In this document: positions 22,552-34,379 of the stretch, one piece after another
Layout: each line of letters begins with the position of its first letter
How positions within the stretch are numbered: position 1 is the first letter of the stretch
Source: Agrostemma githago
Taxonomy: Eukaryota; Streptophyta; Magnoliopsida; Caryophyllales; Caryophyllaceae
Length of the DNA: 64,000 nt
Assembly: GCA_958450325.1 (NCBI GenBank)
Contig: OY288254.1
Coordinates: forward strand, 35,163,577 to 35,227,576
Reading direction: 5' to 3'
Made by a program: the position numbers and the translations under genes
The notes under the pieces: generated by a model
Seen by the model: only the letters and a program-made list of their open reading frames with translations
Databases searched by the model: none
What the model was told of the DNA's origin: nothing

Positions 22552-24310
22552 ATGGGTATCGACCATTTGACAGCCATGCTTCTGGCTTGGTCCCAGTATT
22601 TTCGGGACGAGGAAAAGGTTAGACTGACCCAGATGGGAATCGTCAGTCGATTCCCCCTTCAACGTTTGATAATTGATTCTCATTTCTTGGATGCCTGCCT
22701 GACGTTTTGGGATACTACCCATCACGTCTTTGCGTTCCCGCGGGGAGAGATATGCCCTCTCCCTGAGGAAATTGCAGGCATAGGTGGTTGGGGTCCAGCT
22801 GTTGAGCCTGCTACTCCCTCGTTCTACCCAGATCCAAGGAGGCGGTTAAGGGAATTCTTGGGTTTGTCTCATGCTGAGACAAATCGGATGGTGCGGGATG
22901 ATACTGTTTCCCTATTCGACCTGGCTGATAAGTTCATGAACCCCCGAGATGTAAGGGCCACCCCTGCTCATAGGCGTAGGGCATTCGCCTTTTGCATGCT
23001 GCACTGTTATGTTTTTGAAGGGCTGATGGAACTTGACTCGTGCATGGGTCAAATCAGGCTGATTGGAGTGGTTGACCAGATGGAGACTGGTCATAGCCCT
23101 GCTTGGCTAGCCACTGGGGAAATCATCATGGGTCTGGATGCTAGGCGGCTTGACCCAAATCGACGGCTGACGGGAAGTACCCGTCTCTTGCAGGTATGTA
23201 TCTCGCGTTTTTTTATTTTCACGCGAAATTCCTGAAGTCCGTAAGTCACTTGATCGAGTGGACCTATCACTCGATCGAGTGACACTCACAACGAGCTGCT
23301 GCTTGTTTTTGAAGGGCTTACTCGATCGAGTCAGCTGCTGTACTCGATCGAGTGGGCTGTAGCGGACCACTCGGTTGCTTACGAAGCTTGTGTATACTTT
23401 TCAGATATGGTTGTCGGAGCGGCTATCAATTATAGAGTCCTCTCCGAGCATTCCTAATTATCGGAGCAGCCAGATTAGCTCCCGAAGGCGGCGGATAAGC
23501 TCGAGTCATCAGATAAACCGAGCTTACTGGGATGAGGAGCTGGTGTTCCATGGGGGTCCTTTGATCAGGTGGACCGTCGCTTGGTGGTTCCTCCCGAAGT
23601 TCACTGGATTGGCCAAGAGAGACCAAGCTCGATACCTGGTGATTCTGTCCCTAGACTGGACAGTTCATATTTACCCGGATCGTCTCCTGAGGCAGTTCGG
23701 TTTGTCTCAGCGCATCCCTGAGACTGAAGCCATTATCAGCGTCTCGCTCCAATTGACGGACGCTATGTGCGACACCTGGTTGCAAAGATGGTTCACTCCT
23801 CCTACATGGACTATACCCAGCTCTTGCCAATCCGCTTGGGTGTCACGGGCTTACCAGAAATGGACTTCTGAGGAGTCCGAAGAAGCTCGCAAGGCCTTGA
23901 AGCTTGATGAGGCCTTTGAATTGGTTCACCGAGAGACGGCGAAGGACAATAGGGACTTCTTCACCGGGGAAGATATTCCTGAAGCTACAATCCGGGAAGA
24001 ATCTGGTCTTAAGTCACAAACTAAGACTCGATCTAAGGAGCTCGGTTTTAGCAGCACTCGGGGGCAGACTGACTTGGAGAGACGCCTTCGGCCAAGGCTG
24101 GCGGCCCGGGACCGACTAGGTCCGCGTGACCGGCTCCCTGAGCCCGTGAGGGCCCGACTTGGGTCTATTGAGGTGATAGAGGGTTCGGGCTCAAACAAAC
24201 GAGCCCGGGCTAGAGAGGTTCCTGTGGTGATTTGGGAACGCTCTCCTCCGCGTCGTCGCCAGTGGACGGCTAAGGAGGCCAAGGACAAGGGGAAGGGCAT
24301 TATGCCCTAA
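22552..24310 (+). CDS. Antisense gene of Retand-like element 1 (plant-mobile-domain-like), intact
   Basis: Exon 1 (22552-23193, 214 codons) and exon 2 (23405-24310) join in phase 0 across a 211-bp GT-AG intron to give 515 residues with no stop. The first 350 or so residues resemble plant mobile domain/DUF7745-type proteins found in plant transposons: FWDTTHHVFAFP followed by CPLPEE, then RRRAFAFCMLHCY, MGQIRLIGVVDQME, WTVAWWFLPKFTGL and LVILSLDWTVHIYPDR. The C-terminal third is Arg/Asp/Glu/Lys-rich (RDRLGPRDRL, KRARARE, PPRRRQW, KEAKDKGKG), with possible nuclear localisation signals. It runs opposite to gag-pol with its own TATA box and ends 395 bp before the convergent end of pol. Antisense ORFs occur at this place in Grande and Retand; their function is not established. 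The domain name is from motif memory; the gene structure is seen directly and in element 2. Confidence 0.75.
23194..23404 (+). other. Intron of antisense gene, element 1
   Basis: Donor CAG|GTATGT and acceptor CTTTTCAG|ATATGG. It is 211 bp with stops in frame. It contains a complete four-palindrome module. Removing it joins LLQ to IWLSERL, as in element 2. Confidence 0.8.
23249..23352. repeat. Four-palindrome module inside antisense intron, element 1
   Basis: Sites start at 23249, 23270, 23321 and 23343. Centre spacings are 21, 51 and 22. The sequence between pairs ('gagctgctgc...agggctta') is related to that of LTR module B. Confidence 0.9.
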
Positions 24311-24704
24311 ATGCCGAGTCCTTTAGCTTTATTATTATTTAAGTACTATTATTATTTTTTTCGTGTGCTTCTTTGTATTATTTTCTTGAATTCCTGCATT
24401 TTGTAATTTCCGAGTTTATCGGGGGTGTGTTTTTTTTAATTAAGAAAAGAAGTTTATTATTAAACCGCTCCTGTCTTTTCTCGATTGCATTGGTTGTATT
24501 CTTTTGAGGGGTTGCCTACGTATCCACGATTAGCAGAATCAAACCAAACATAGTTCAGGCTTAGTAAATTTGCAATCTCGAATTACACCAAGACTATTGG
24601 TTCAAGATGTTTGCGACAGTAGAATAAGTAATTCTAGCTCATTGACTTGCTTTTTGTAAGGAAAAATAATTTTGATAAATTTTGCTTATGACATTGAGAA
24701 GTGG
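24311..24704. other. Convergent 3' region between antisense gene and pol, element 1
   Basis: No coding. T/A-rich stretches follow each stop codon, so both transcripts probably end here. A conserved block with 'ggttgcctacgtatcc' and 'gaatcaaaccaaac' (about 24510-24560) is also present in element 2 (about 49870-49920). I recall similar blocks in many plant retroelements. Confidence 0.55.
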
Positions 24705-27700
24705 CTAAGGGTAGTAACGCTTCAGCTGGTCCAGGTTGGTTGGGTTGACAAACTCATTCCCATCCAGGTCCGTCAGCATCACTGCTCCCCCTGATAGGAT
24801 CTTCTTCACCAGATACAGCCCAGCCCAATTGGGTTTGAATTTTCCCCTCGGGTCAACTGGTAGCAGAGCTCGAACTGACTTAAGGACTAGATCGCCTTCT
24901 TAAATGTTTCTGGGCCTTACTCTCTTTTTGAAAGCCCGTTGGATCCTCTTCTGGTAGATTTGGATATTATTGAGGGCACGAGATCGTCGTTGAAAGTCAT
25001 ATCGTGCTCGAACCCAGTCAGCTTCGGGTACTTGGCTTTCTAGCAGAATTCTGAGGGATGGTACCTCTAATTCAACTGGCTGGACTGCCTCCATCCCATA
25101 GGTTAGGTAATACGGCGTCGCCCCGGTTGCGGTGCGAATTGATGTTCGGTATCCCCATAGGGCAAAAGATATTTTGTCGGGCCAGTCCCGGTAATTATCG
25201 GCCATCTTTTTTAGTATCGTGACAATTGTTTTATTGGCCGCCTCTACGGCTCCATTAGTTTGGGGACGATAAGGCGAGGAAGTATGCCTTTGGATTTTAT
25301 ATTTGGTCAGTAGGGCTGCAGTCTCGGCTTGAAAATGAGTCCCGTGATCACTGATAAATTCGTGCGGAATCCCATACCGACATATTATCTTGTTCTGGAT
25401 AAACTTCGCGATATGCTTAGCATTGAGAATGCGGTATGATTCAGCTTCGACCCATTTGGTGAAATAGTCGATAGCTACCAAAATAAAGCAGTGCCCACCA
25501 GTACCAGAGGGATTTATTTTCCCGATTATGTCGATACCCCATGTTGAGAATGGCCAGGGTGACGTCATGGTATAAAGCAGTGATGACAGCATATGTTGCA
25601 CATTGCCGAAGATTTGACAGTTATGGCAATGTTTGACATATGACCGGCAGTCGGCTTCCATGGTATTCTAGTAATAACCGAGCCTCATGACTTTTCGGAC
25701 CAGCATGTGGGCATTCATATGTGGACCGTTTTCACCATCATGTACTTCGGCCATCACCTTTTCAGCCTTATACTTGTCAACACAAAGGAGAAGAGCCCCC
25801 TGTGCCGTCTTTTTGTATAACTGACCGTCGTCGGTACGGATGAACTGGTTGGCTAGCCTTCGTAAGGCTTTCTTGGCTCGACCTTCCGTCCCGGGAGGAT
25901 ACTCTCCGTTTGTCAGGTACGTTAACACAGCTTGATACCATGGTTCGGGATCTGTTATCTCAATGTCTTCGATGTCGTGAATGTACGCCGGCTCGGACCT
26001 TCTTTCGACGCAAATTGGCATACTGGTCACGTGGTCGGGAATGTTTAGTAAAGATGCCAATTTTGAGAGTGCATCTGCAAACTGATTCTCTTCCCGGGGC
26101 AGGTATATGTACTCTACCCTTTGGAATTGTTTCTCGAGATCCCTTACTCGTGCCTGGTAGGCCACGAGATTAGCATTCCGAGTCTTCCATTTTTGAAGTG
26201 CTTGGTTAATGACCAAGGATGAGTCACCATGTACCCGGAGATTTGTGACCCCCAGATTGGCGACGGCTTGTAGCCCGTAAATGCATGCTTCGTACTCTAC
26301 CGCATTATTGGTAACATCAAAATCCAGTTTGATGGAGATGGGAGTGTGCTCCCCTTTTGGTGAAATTAGGAGGATCCCAACTCCGAACCCTCGAAAATTG
26401 GATGCTCCATCGAAGTATAAATCCCATGTTTCAGCATCGGTATGGAAAATATCTTCGTCTGGGAAGGACCAGCTGTCGGCGAGAAATTCAGCTACTACCC
26501 GCCCCTTAATGGCCTTTAATGGTACAAATTTCAGGTCGAATTCTGACAACATTAGGGTCCATCTAGAAATTCGCCCATTGAGAATGGGTTTCTCGAAGAG
26601 GTATTTGATGGGATCCATCTTGGATAGCACATGGACCTCGTAGCTGAGCATATAGTGCCGGAGCTTCTTAGTAGCCCAAACCAGAGCCAAACACGTCTTT
26701 TCGAGCATGGTATATTTGCACTCATACTCTAAAAACTTCTTGCTGATGTAGTAGATAGCTCGTTCTTCGGAGTCAACCGTCTTAGCCAGCATAGACCCCA
26801 TGGCTGTCTCGGTCGTCGTTAGGTATAACGACAGAGGCAAACCGGGTTGAGGTGGCATTAAGACCGGCGGAGCAGACAATATTTCTTTGATCTTGTCGAA
26901 GGCAGCTTAGCACTTGTCATCCCATAGTACCCGTTCTCCCACTTTCAGCTTTTTGAAAATTGGTTCGCACACCATGGTCAGCTTGGAAATGAACCGACTA
27001 ATATACTGGACTTTCCCGAGAAATCCCCTTATTTCTTTTTCGGTTTTGGGAGGTTGCATCTCGGTAATGGCTTTGATTTTAGCTGGGTCGACTTCGATAC
27101 CTCGTTGGCTAACGATATGACCCAGTAATTTGCCTGATGTTACCCCGAAACTTCATTTTTGAGGGTTTAGCCTCATGCTGTACTTGCGTAGTCGGGTGAA
27201 GAATTTTCTTAGGGCGGTGATGTGACCGTCCCGTTCTTTAGATTTGACGATCATGTCGTCTACATAAACTTCTACCTCTTTATGCATCATGTCGTGTAAT
27301 AAAGTGGTAGCGGTCCTCTGATATGTGGCTCCGGCATTAATGAGGCCGAAAGGCATGACGGTGTAGCAGTAAGTACCCCAAGGTGTTGTGAAGATAGTCT
27401 TACTCATGTCTTCTTCCACCATCTTGATCTGATTGTACCCCGCATACCCGTCCATGAATGATAGAAGGGCATGATCGGCTGTGTTATCTACCAGTATGTC
27501 GATATGTGGTAACGGAAAATCATCTTTCGGGCTCGCCTTTTTGAGATCCCGAAAATCAACACATACCCGCACCTTACCGTCCTTTTTAGGAACCGGCACG
27601 ATGTTTGCCACCCAGTCCGGATACTGGGACACTTGTATGAAGCCAGATTTGAACTGTTTGTCGACTTCTTCTTTTACCTTGAGAGACCACTCGGGCCTTA

Positions 27701-29214
27701 TTCGACGAAGCTTCTGCTTGACCGGTTTGCACCCGTCTTTGATTGGTATGTGGTGCTCGGCTATTTCCCGGTCTATCCCCGGCATGTCCTTGTAGGACCA
27801 TGCGAAGACATCCTTGAACTCTTGGAGGAGGTTTATGAACTGTTGTTTCTCCTCGGGATCTAAGGATAACCCTATCTTAAGTGTCTGAGGCTCTAAGGTT
27901 GTTCCCACATTTATGGACTCGGTTTCTTCGATTACCGGGTTCCGGGACTCCCTTCGCTCTAGTTGCTCGATCAGATGCGGAGGTAAAGGTACCTGTTCGT
28001 CTGGTTTCTCAATGTCATAGCATAAAATATTTTTGAAAACAGAATTTAAAAGAGACAAGTCGTAAGCGAAACGGTTGTTATTATTGATTGAAAATTTGGA
28101 AAACAGCTCAAAGAGAGCAGCCATCTGATCATTGGTCAGTGGCGGAATTGGTAAGGCACTCGGGACAGACCCCGAGGCGCCAGCAGCAGGAATGATAAAG
28201 GGAAGAGGGGTTACAGGAGTGACTCTAGCACCGACTTCCCTAGACTCGACCTCAGACTCTGACTCAGACTCGGACTCAGACTCAGACTCAGGCATGTCTC
28301 CCTCTCCGATGACCAGCTTGTAGATTCTTCCTTGACTGTCAGTCCACTTGACAGTCCTCCTCCAGGCCCTGTTTCCCGTCTCGGAACCAACATCCGAGAT
28401 CAGCTTGGTCGGGTCACCTGTTGCTGCGGAGAATCCGGTTGACCAGGTCTTCCTTTGGAGTTGGGGCTATGGCGTCTTCCCCAAATAGTAGCCCTAGCGC
28501 GGGCTCAGCATCATCAGCTCCATTGGATTGGATGAGGGCGAACACATCATCCGGAATATACTTGCAGTCCTGGGCCAAGTGGGTCCCGAGCTGCACAGCA
28601 TTGGGTTGGTATAGACCAACCTGAATAGCCCCAAATACCGGTGTGACAAAGTAGTCAGCCAACCGTGGGCTATAAGGGCTCAAGTGGATACCCTTAATAA
28701 TGTTGCAGGCCTTCTCAATTCCTGCTCGGACAACATTGTCGGGAGAAATGGCATAACCGAGGCCAAAGTGAGACTCTTCATCTTTGAGAACCTCGATGAT
28801 CTTCCCAGCTGGAAGGTCGGGTCGAGAGGTAGCCCCCGGAAAGTACCCCAGGTTTTGGAGCATCGTGTCGATACTCGTAGTGAAGTAAGGCCTAAAGAGG
28901 TACTCTTCCTCGATCATACCCACAAAATCGAACCCCCAGAGGTCCGTGCGTCTTGTGGCGTTACAGTTATCCACAGTCATTGGTGTTGCCTCTAAAGTGA
29001 TAACATCATTAAGCAGAGGCATCTTGATCTTTCGGTGGAGGGTGGAGGACACCGCCTTGACCGCGTGGATCCAAGGCCTACCTAGGAGCAGGTGGAACGA
29101 TGAGGTAACATCGATCACCTGGAATTCGAGCTCCTTCTTTATCGGGCCTGTTATGATGGTCAGTTTCACGGCCCTAGCTACTGACTTTGGGCTCCCATCG
29201 AAGGCCTGGATGGT
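24705..29214 (-). pseudogene. Element 1 pol: protease end, RT, RNase H, archaeal-type RNase H, integrase
   Basis: The minus strand continues the gag-protease frame. In order: protease tail (LLLGRPW), an SE-rich linker (28219-28296), RT with PFGLINA and YVDD (27255-27266), RNase H (TTETAMGSML), and a second RNase H of archaeal type with DGAS near 26400, EYEACIYGLQA, GDSS and NQFADALSKLAS. Integrase follows with zinc-finger residues (HMNAH, CRSYVKHCHNC) and D, D, E in GIDIIGKI, SDHGTHF and NGAVEAANK. The extra RNase H is the mark of the Tat lineage. No chromodomain is seen. Lesions: a 2-nt deletion near 28417, and stops at 27153, 26907, 25668 and 24900. Two small in-frame deletions exist relative to element 2. 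The product would have copied and integrated the element; it cannot now be made whole. Confidence 0.92.
28219..28296 (-). repeat. Ser-Glu repeat in pol linker, element 1
   Basis: Hexamer GACTCA/GACTCG variants encode SESESESE between protease and RT. The number of units differs from element 2 (53650-53711). Confidence 0.8.
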
Positions 29215-31071
29215 CTAGGCAGTTGGGATATAATCGGCCTCGGTAATGCCGAGGGCTTTGGCGGTCCTTAGAGGAAGGACATTTACAGCGGACCCATCAT
29301 CAACCAGGGTCATAGGGAGGTATTTCCCTCGGCAAACCACCATAATGTAAAGGGCCAGATTATTAGAGGCCCCGAATGGCGGTAGGTCGGCTTCGGAGAA
29401 AGTGATCATTGGGCCTCCCTCCTTAGCTTTGCCCTTCAGATGAGGCAGGACCGTGGCTACCATCTCAGCAGGGGTAACCAAAGAGTCAACCTTAATTTGA
29501 TCGAGGGCCTTTGTAAGTGCCTCTCGATGCTCCTGCGAGCTAACTAGGAGTTGCCATATAGTGAGGTCAACTCGGGTCTTTTTCAGCTGCTTCACGAGAG
29601 CCGTTTCAGCAGTTGGCTCTTCAGAGGCGACTTCCGTCCTGAGTGGCTCAATGACGGTTGTCGGGATAGGGTCGTCTCTAGAGCTAGTGGCTTGATAGGG
29701 ACGACCAAGGTGGTTACTGGCTAAGACTCGGGATTTGGTCTTTCGGATCTCCTCAGAGGTGATGGGGACAGCTTCCCCTTTGGCAAGGTAGACGTCATCC
29801 TCGTCGTCGAACCAGATCCCGTTCACTTGCGGGACAAATGGAGAGACAAGGTGAGAGCAGTCAATCACCTCGCCGGTAAAGATGGTGTGGGAGCTGAAAG
29901 GGTTCTCCTTGTTGCTAGGCTTATCTCCGGGTAGCGGGATTTTACCGCTTTCGATCAAGTCCTGGATCAAGTGCTTCAGCTTCCAGCACTTCTCGGTATC
30001 ATGCCCATTGCCTCGGTGGTACTGGCAATAGGCTTGAGCATTGTAGTTCTTGGAGCGTCGCTCGACCGGAACTTCAGGAGTTGGCCCTATCGGTTGGATT
30101 AGGCCTTCTGAGGATAGCCTTTGTAAGGCATAAGTATAGGTAGTACCTATATCAGTGAAAATCCGAGGTGGGGTGATCTTCTTAGACGGGGCATCTAGTA
30201 GATTAACCGCGTCGAAAATGCTGCGGGTTGCAGCTTGGGGCTTAGTGGTGGAAGAGGAAGCCCCTTGGTAACCTTTGGCAGCGGCCTTAGTGAGGCCTTC
30301 CAGTCTTAGGTCATCTTCGATCCTCATACCCATTTCAGTAAGGGTGGTGAAATTGGGTATGACAGCGTATCGGAGGTGAACTCGGTAGGAGGGTAAGAGA
30401 TTCTTGACAAAGGCCTCCACTAAGGTCTTCTCACTGGGCTTATCGACCAGTTTCACGCTCTCGGCCCTCCAGCGTTGAAGGTATTTTGTAAAACCCTCTT
30501 TCGGCTCTTGGGCCATGACCTCCAGAGATCGCATTGTGGTTTGGATCACGGTGTTGTCAGCATAGTTCCGAGCGAACTCGGTGGCCACATCATCCCAAGT
30601 AGGGTATTTCTTCGGGTCTAGCCTGTAGTACCAGGCCCGTGGGTGCTTTTCAAGAGACGCAGCAAAAAGGTTCTTGAACATGGAGGAATCCACTCCCTTG
30701 ATGGCCATAAACTCTTTGAAGGCCCGTACATCTAGTAACGGGTCTTCAGTTCCCTCGAACATGGGTAAACCCGTGAGATTCAGGTTTGCGGGCAGCTTGT
30801 CACTCAGCGGGGAGTATTCCCGACTATTCTCCCGATGGATATTGTTACTCCAAGTCAAATGAACTTACTCTTCCAATCGGCGAATCGAGTTAACGAGTTC
30901 AGCTAGAGGTTCCGTAACCCCAGTATTTGGAGTCCTGTGCTCCACTGCAGCCAAACGAGTGACGATAGCAACTTGACCGGCCCTCATTTCATTTAGTTGG
31001 GCCTCGATGTCGGCCTGTTTGTCGATCATGGTGTCCACAGAGGTTTTCAGACTGCTCAAAGTAGCTTCCAT
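29215..31071 (-). pseudogene. Element 1 gag and protease
   Basis: Begins MEATLSSLKTSVDTMIDKQ, a likely coiled coil of about 68 residues, then a TAA at 30865 where element 2 has CAA. Gag capsid motifs follow: PMFEGTEDPLLDVRAFKEFM, HPRAWYYRLDP, FTKYLQRWRAESVKL. A zinc-knuckle variant, C-x3-H then GH-x4-C (YCQYHRGNGHDTEKC), lies near 29987-30033. The protease active-site region VDDGSAVNVLPL (DDGS at 29290-29301) closes the segment. A TAG at 29215 then interrupts the frame. Gag would have formed the virus-like particle; the protease would have cut the polyprotein. The start is chosen from the matching ATG in element 2 (56489). Confidence 0.9.
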
Positions 31072-32296
31072 CCTGCGGGTGTGTCTGGTTGCCGACGGCC
31101 TGTCTGTAAGAACACCGCGTAATCAGAAACCAAACCCAGATCTTGGAATCATAGAAAAAAGTACATCCCGAGCGACCCAAAAGAAAAGGATTGAGTGGAA
31201 AAGACTCGAGAAAGACACCTAGACGGATGACTCGTAGGTGGTATGACTTCTTTAGGACTTTGGCCTTGTGGGCCTAGTCCCGTTCGAAGGAAGGTCCACG
31301 TGAGATTATTCCCCAGACTTTTGACTCGAGTGTATATACGGACTTTCCTTTGTAGGGGTATGCCCCACGCGGGTTGGTCGTGCCTTGTCAAATAAGGCGC
31401 ACTCGGGAGAGGGGGGAAACTCGTGATGTAAGATCGACGGAGTTTCGACGCTATAAACCTTCTACATACTATGCAAAGACCTGACACACGGATAGACGGT
31501 AGGTCCTATAATAGGGAAGATCCATTTCAAGAAAGTTTGAGGTTTGAAGTTTGAATATGTAAAGGGTGAATTTCCGAGAGTTCGAAAATGGAAAGCGGAA
31601 TTTCGAAAACCAAGATTAGAATTTTGAAAAAAATTCAAAAAATCAAAACGGTGTCGGAAATTCGAGAGTTAAAACGGACAGCATGCCGACTAAAGAAAAG
31701 GATATTTTGAGTGAAATCGTTTATCCTAAATTTCGGCGGCATTCCGAGTTTTTGAAAGTTGGATATTTTTGAAAAGGATGAGTCCCGAAATAGGCAGCAT
31801 TTCGGGTTTTTCAAATTTGGTCATTTTGGAAAGACGGGTCCCGAAATGGACAGTATTTCGGGTTTTTCGAAAAGTGGGTATTTTTGGAAAGATGTAATTT
31901 TGAAATGACGGTTTTTGAAAAATGACACGGAAACCAAGTAGCACGTAGTCAAACAAGCATTATAACGACACTTATGTATGCTTTACACTAAGTCTCGGTC
32001 GGTCAAAATAGGGTCTATACCAACAACGATGGCTTTCTCGTAAATTAGGACGGACTCCCTAAGCCGAGTTGGTCTTAGGACATGCCGCAAAATCCATACG
32101 AGTTCCACCATCGATGTCCTTAGCGCACCCATGTAGGAATGCACCGCGGTATAGTGGGACGTCGGTCACAAGTAACCGGCCCGGGAATATTTGGGTTATG
32201 CATGAATCATTAAACTAATGTGCGTACACTAATATGCGAACAATTTCTCTTCGAGTCTCACCCTAGGAACCCCGATAACAGGTGGTACATCAGGTA
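31072..32296 (-). other. Leader (5' UTR) of element 1
   Basis: No conserved frame. At about 31730-31925 it has three or so copies of a roughly 60-bp repeat built on 'tcccgaaat', 'gcatttcgggtttttc' and 'ttttggaaag'. The same repeat is in element 2 (57170-57330). A pyrimidine-rich CTTACAG lies about 40 nt before the gag ATG and could be a 3' splice site. Confidence 0.55.
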
Positions 32297-32314
32297 TCCC
32301 CAGCGGAGTCGCCA
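32297..32314 (-). other. Primer-binding site of element 1
   Basis: The minus strand reads TGGCGACTCCGCTGGGGA, three bases inside the 5' LTR. It begins TGG, as a PBS must, and is identical in element 2. Tat/Ogre-group elements are reported to use tRNA-Arg; I did not verify the tRNA match. Confidence 0.8.
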
Positions 32315-33241
32315 AATTGTGGACATGACGTAGGTCCACCCCGACGCGGCCACGCGCGGGTTTGGGTAGGCGAATGAATCTCGTGGTAAGATTGTTCTCG
32401 GGTTCGAAATTTAAGTCAAAATGGAGTCGCCACCGAATTTTGTGGTTATTCGGAACCATTCGAGCCCACTCTATGTCGTCATGGGCTATACACAAAGTAC
32501 GACCCACTTCAATTTCGGAGTTTATGGGGCTCGTCCCTTTGCATTGCAATATCGATACCGTTTACACCGGCTTTCGTATATAGAATGACTCTCGTGCGCC
32601 AATGGTTTCGGACATCCGGAAACCAAGGTTCTGAGTAAGGGGTGAGGGTACGTGTTGGGAAGCCCACTAAGGACACCCAACCCCGCCCGCACAATGGCGG
32701 CCTCTACTAAGACATCATTCGTGTTCGTGTACGCGCGCTAGTAAAATAATTAAATGATATGCAAACAGCGTTTTCGGTCTAAGCATGTGAATAGTATGTG
32801 AACTACGTCATTTAATGCATCTTGATTATGGTCGAAATGATTTAGCATGCGAGGTTCATTTATAAAGCGATAAGCAAGTGAATAAATAAAGCTCGAAAAT
32901 AAATAACGTACAAGTTACACGGGCTAACCCATATGTAAACTAGACCGCGAAAAATGTAGATGGACTAACCCCGATTAAATACACATTATGTTGTGTACTA
33001 AACGAAGGACGGAAACATGGGACTGTGGCGTATTGCTAGCCCGATCCCACGTCCCGTAGTCTTGTCCCGACTTATCACTTCGAAGAAGATCGGTCAAAGT
33101 CGTTCTACGTGTCGTGAAAGGCGTGAGTTTTAAAGAAAGGAGAGTCACGTGATTGTCTTTACACGTGATGACTAAAGTCGATAAAGAGACGAGGATTGAA
33201 ATGTGTGTCAAAGCCCTCGGATTTCTTGGTTACAGGACCCA

Positions 33242-33344
33242 CTCGATCGAGTCGTGATCTGACTCGGTCGAGTGCGTCCTTTACGTAGCCACTGCCCAGT
33301 TTTTTGGGTGCTACTCGATCGAGTAGCCTATGTACTCGATCGAG
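33242..33344. repeat. Four-palindrome module B (element 1 right LTR)
   Basis: Sites start at 33242, 33263, 33314 and 33335; spacings 21, 51 and 21. Lies about 900 bp downstream of the promoter, within the inferred transcript. Confidence 0.92.
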
Positions 33345-34241
33345 TAGCCCCTGTACGAGTGATAACTCGTTTCTTTTCATGTTTTAAAATCGATGGTTGG
33401 CCAAATCAAATACAAATATTGCACGATTTGTATTTAACTTGGCCTCCGGTACTTTAATCGTGTATGTACGATTATAATACCGTTATCGGAATTTTATAAA
33501 AACGTTATTGTTACACTAGAAAATTTGAATTAATGACGAAATGCATCCCTCTACGTCACGACATCGGAACTAACCCTTTCGGGTTATGTGATGTCGGTTT
33601 TCGTGTCAACGGGTTCCGCACTAATTGTATAAATGGAATCAAATGCGTTCAACTATGACCGATTGCGATCACGTCACGCCCTTGAGTACATTGGGGCGGG
33701 GCTCCTCGAAAGGGCTCCACCTCCGTCGTTGCTCGTAAAGGGATTAGACGGACCTTAAGCAATTATCATAGTCAAACGTTTTTGAAACCGAATTTTGTTA
33801 CTAGGGTATATATACGCGGTATAATAACGTTAGTAATGAAAAGATGATATAAAGATGTGCAAATATGAAAGTGTTAGTGTTAGTGTCACTAGATCGATAT
33901 GTTTACAATACAAAATGCGATAAAATAAATAAAAATGAGACGAGATAGTAGAGATCAAGATGGGGTTTAGGACACCCTCAACATACATGCTAGGTATAGG
34001 CCTCGGAAATGGACTCGTAAATAGCGACGGGACGCTGGAGTATCGAGGATGTACGCGAGTTATGGTGTGTATGTGTGTGTGTGTGTGTCATCAGTTTCCG
34101 AGGGACGAAAGGCTCGGTTTTTTGTGTGTGTTGCTTAGGGTTACTAAGGCTTGTAGTGTAGATGAAGTAGGGTTGAAAGTAGGGTAAATGTAGGTTAAGA
34201 ATGCATTGATCCAAACTTAAAATGCAAAGGGGTTAAGGGGG

Positions 34242-34249
34242 TATTTATA
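34242..34249 (-). promoter_or_regulatory. TATA box of element 1 5' LTR
   Basis: The minus strand reads CCTATAAATACCCCC, about 530 bp into the LTR. The same box lies in the other LTRs of the family (21151, 46501, 59755, and 62575 on the plus strand). Confidence 0.75.
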
Positions 34250-34274
34250 GGCATCACCCCACGACATAGGGGCC

Positions 34275-34379
34275 CTCGATCGAGTGGCCCTAGTGCACTC
34301 GATCGAGTGCCCTTGCAAACAGGCCAAACCCGGTTTTTGGCGCTCCACTCGACCGAGTGGGTCAATCCACTCGATCGAC
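34275..34379. repeat. Four-palindrome module A (element 1 right LTR)
   Basis: Sites start at 34275, 34298, 34348 and 34370; spacings 23, 50 and 22. The nearest site is 26 bp upstream of the TATA box in element sense. Confidence 0.92.

Noticed and set aside
20148..23352. Regularly spaced palindromes considered as a CRISPR array
   Set aside because: The repeat is only 10 bp, spacings alternate 21/51, the inter-site text is not variable spacer-like, and the context is a plant retrotransposon.
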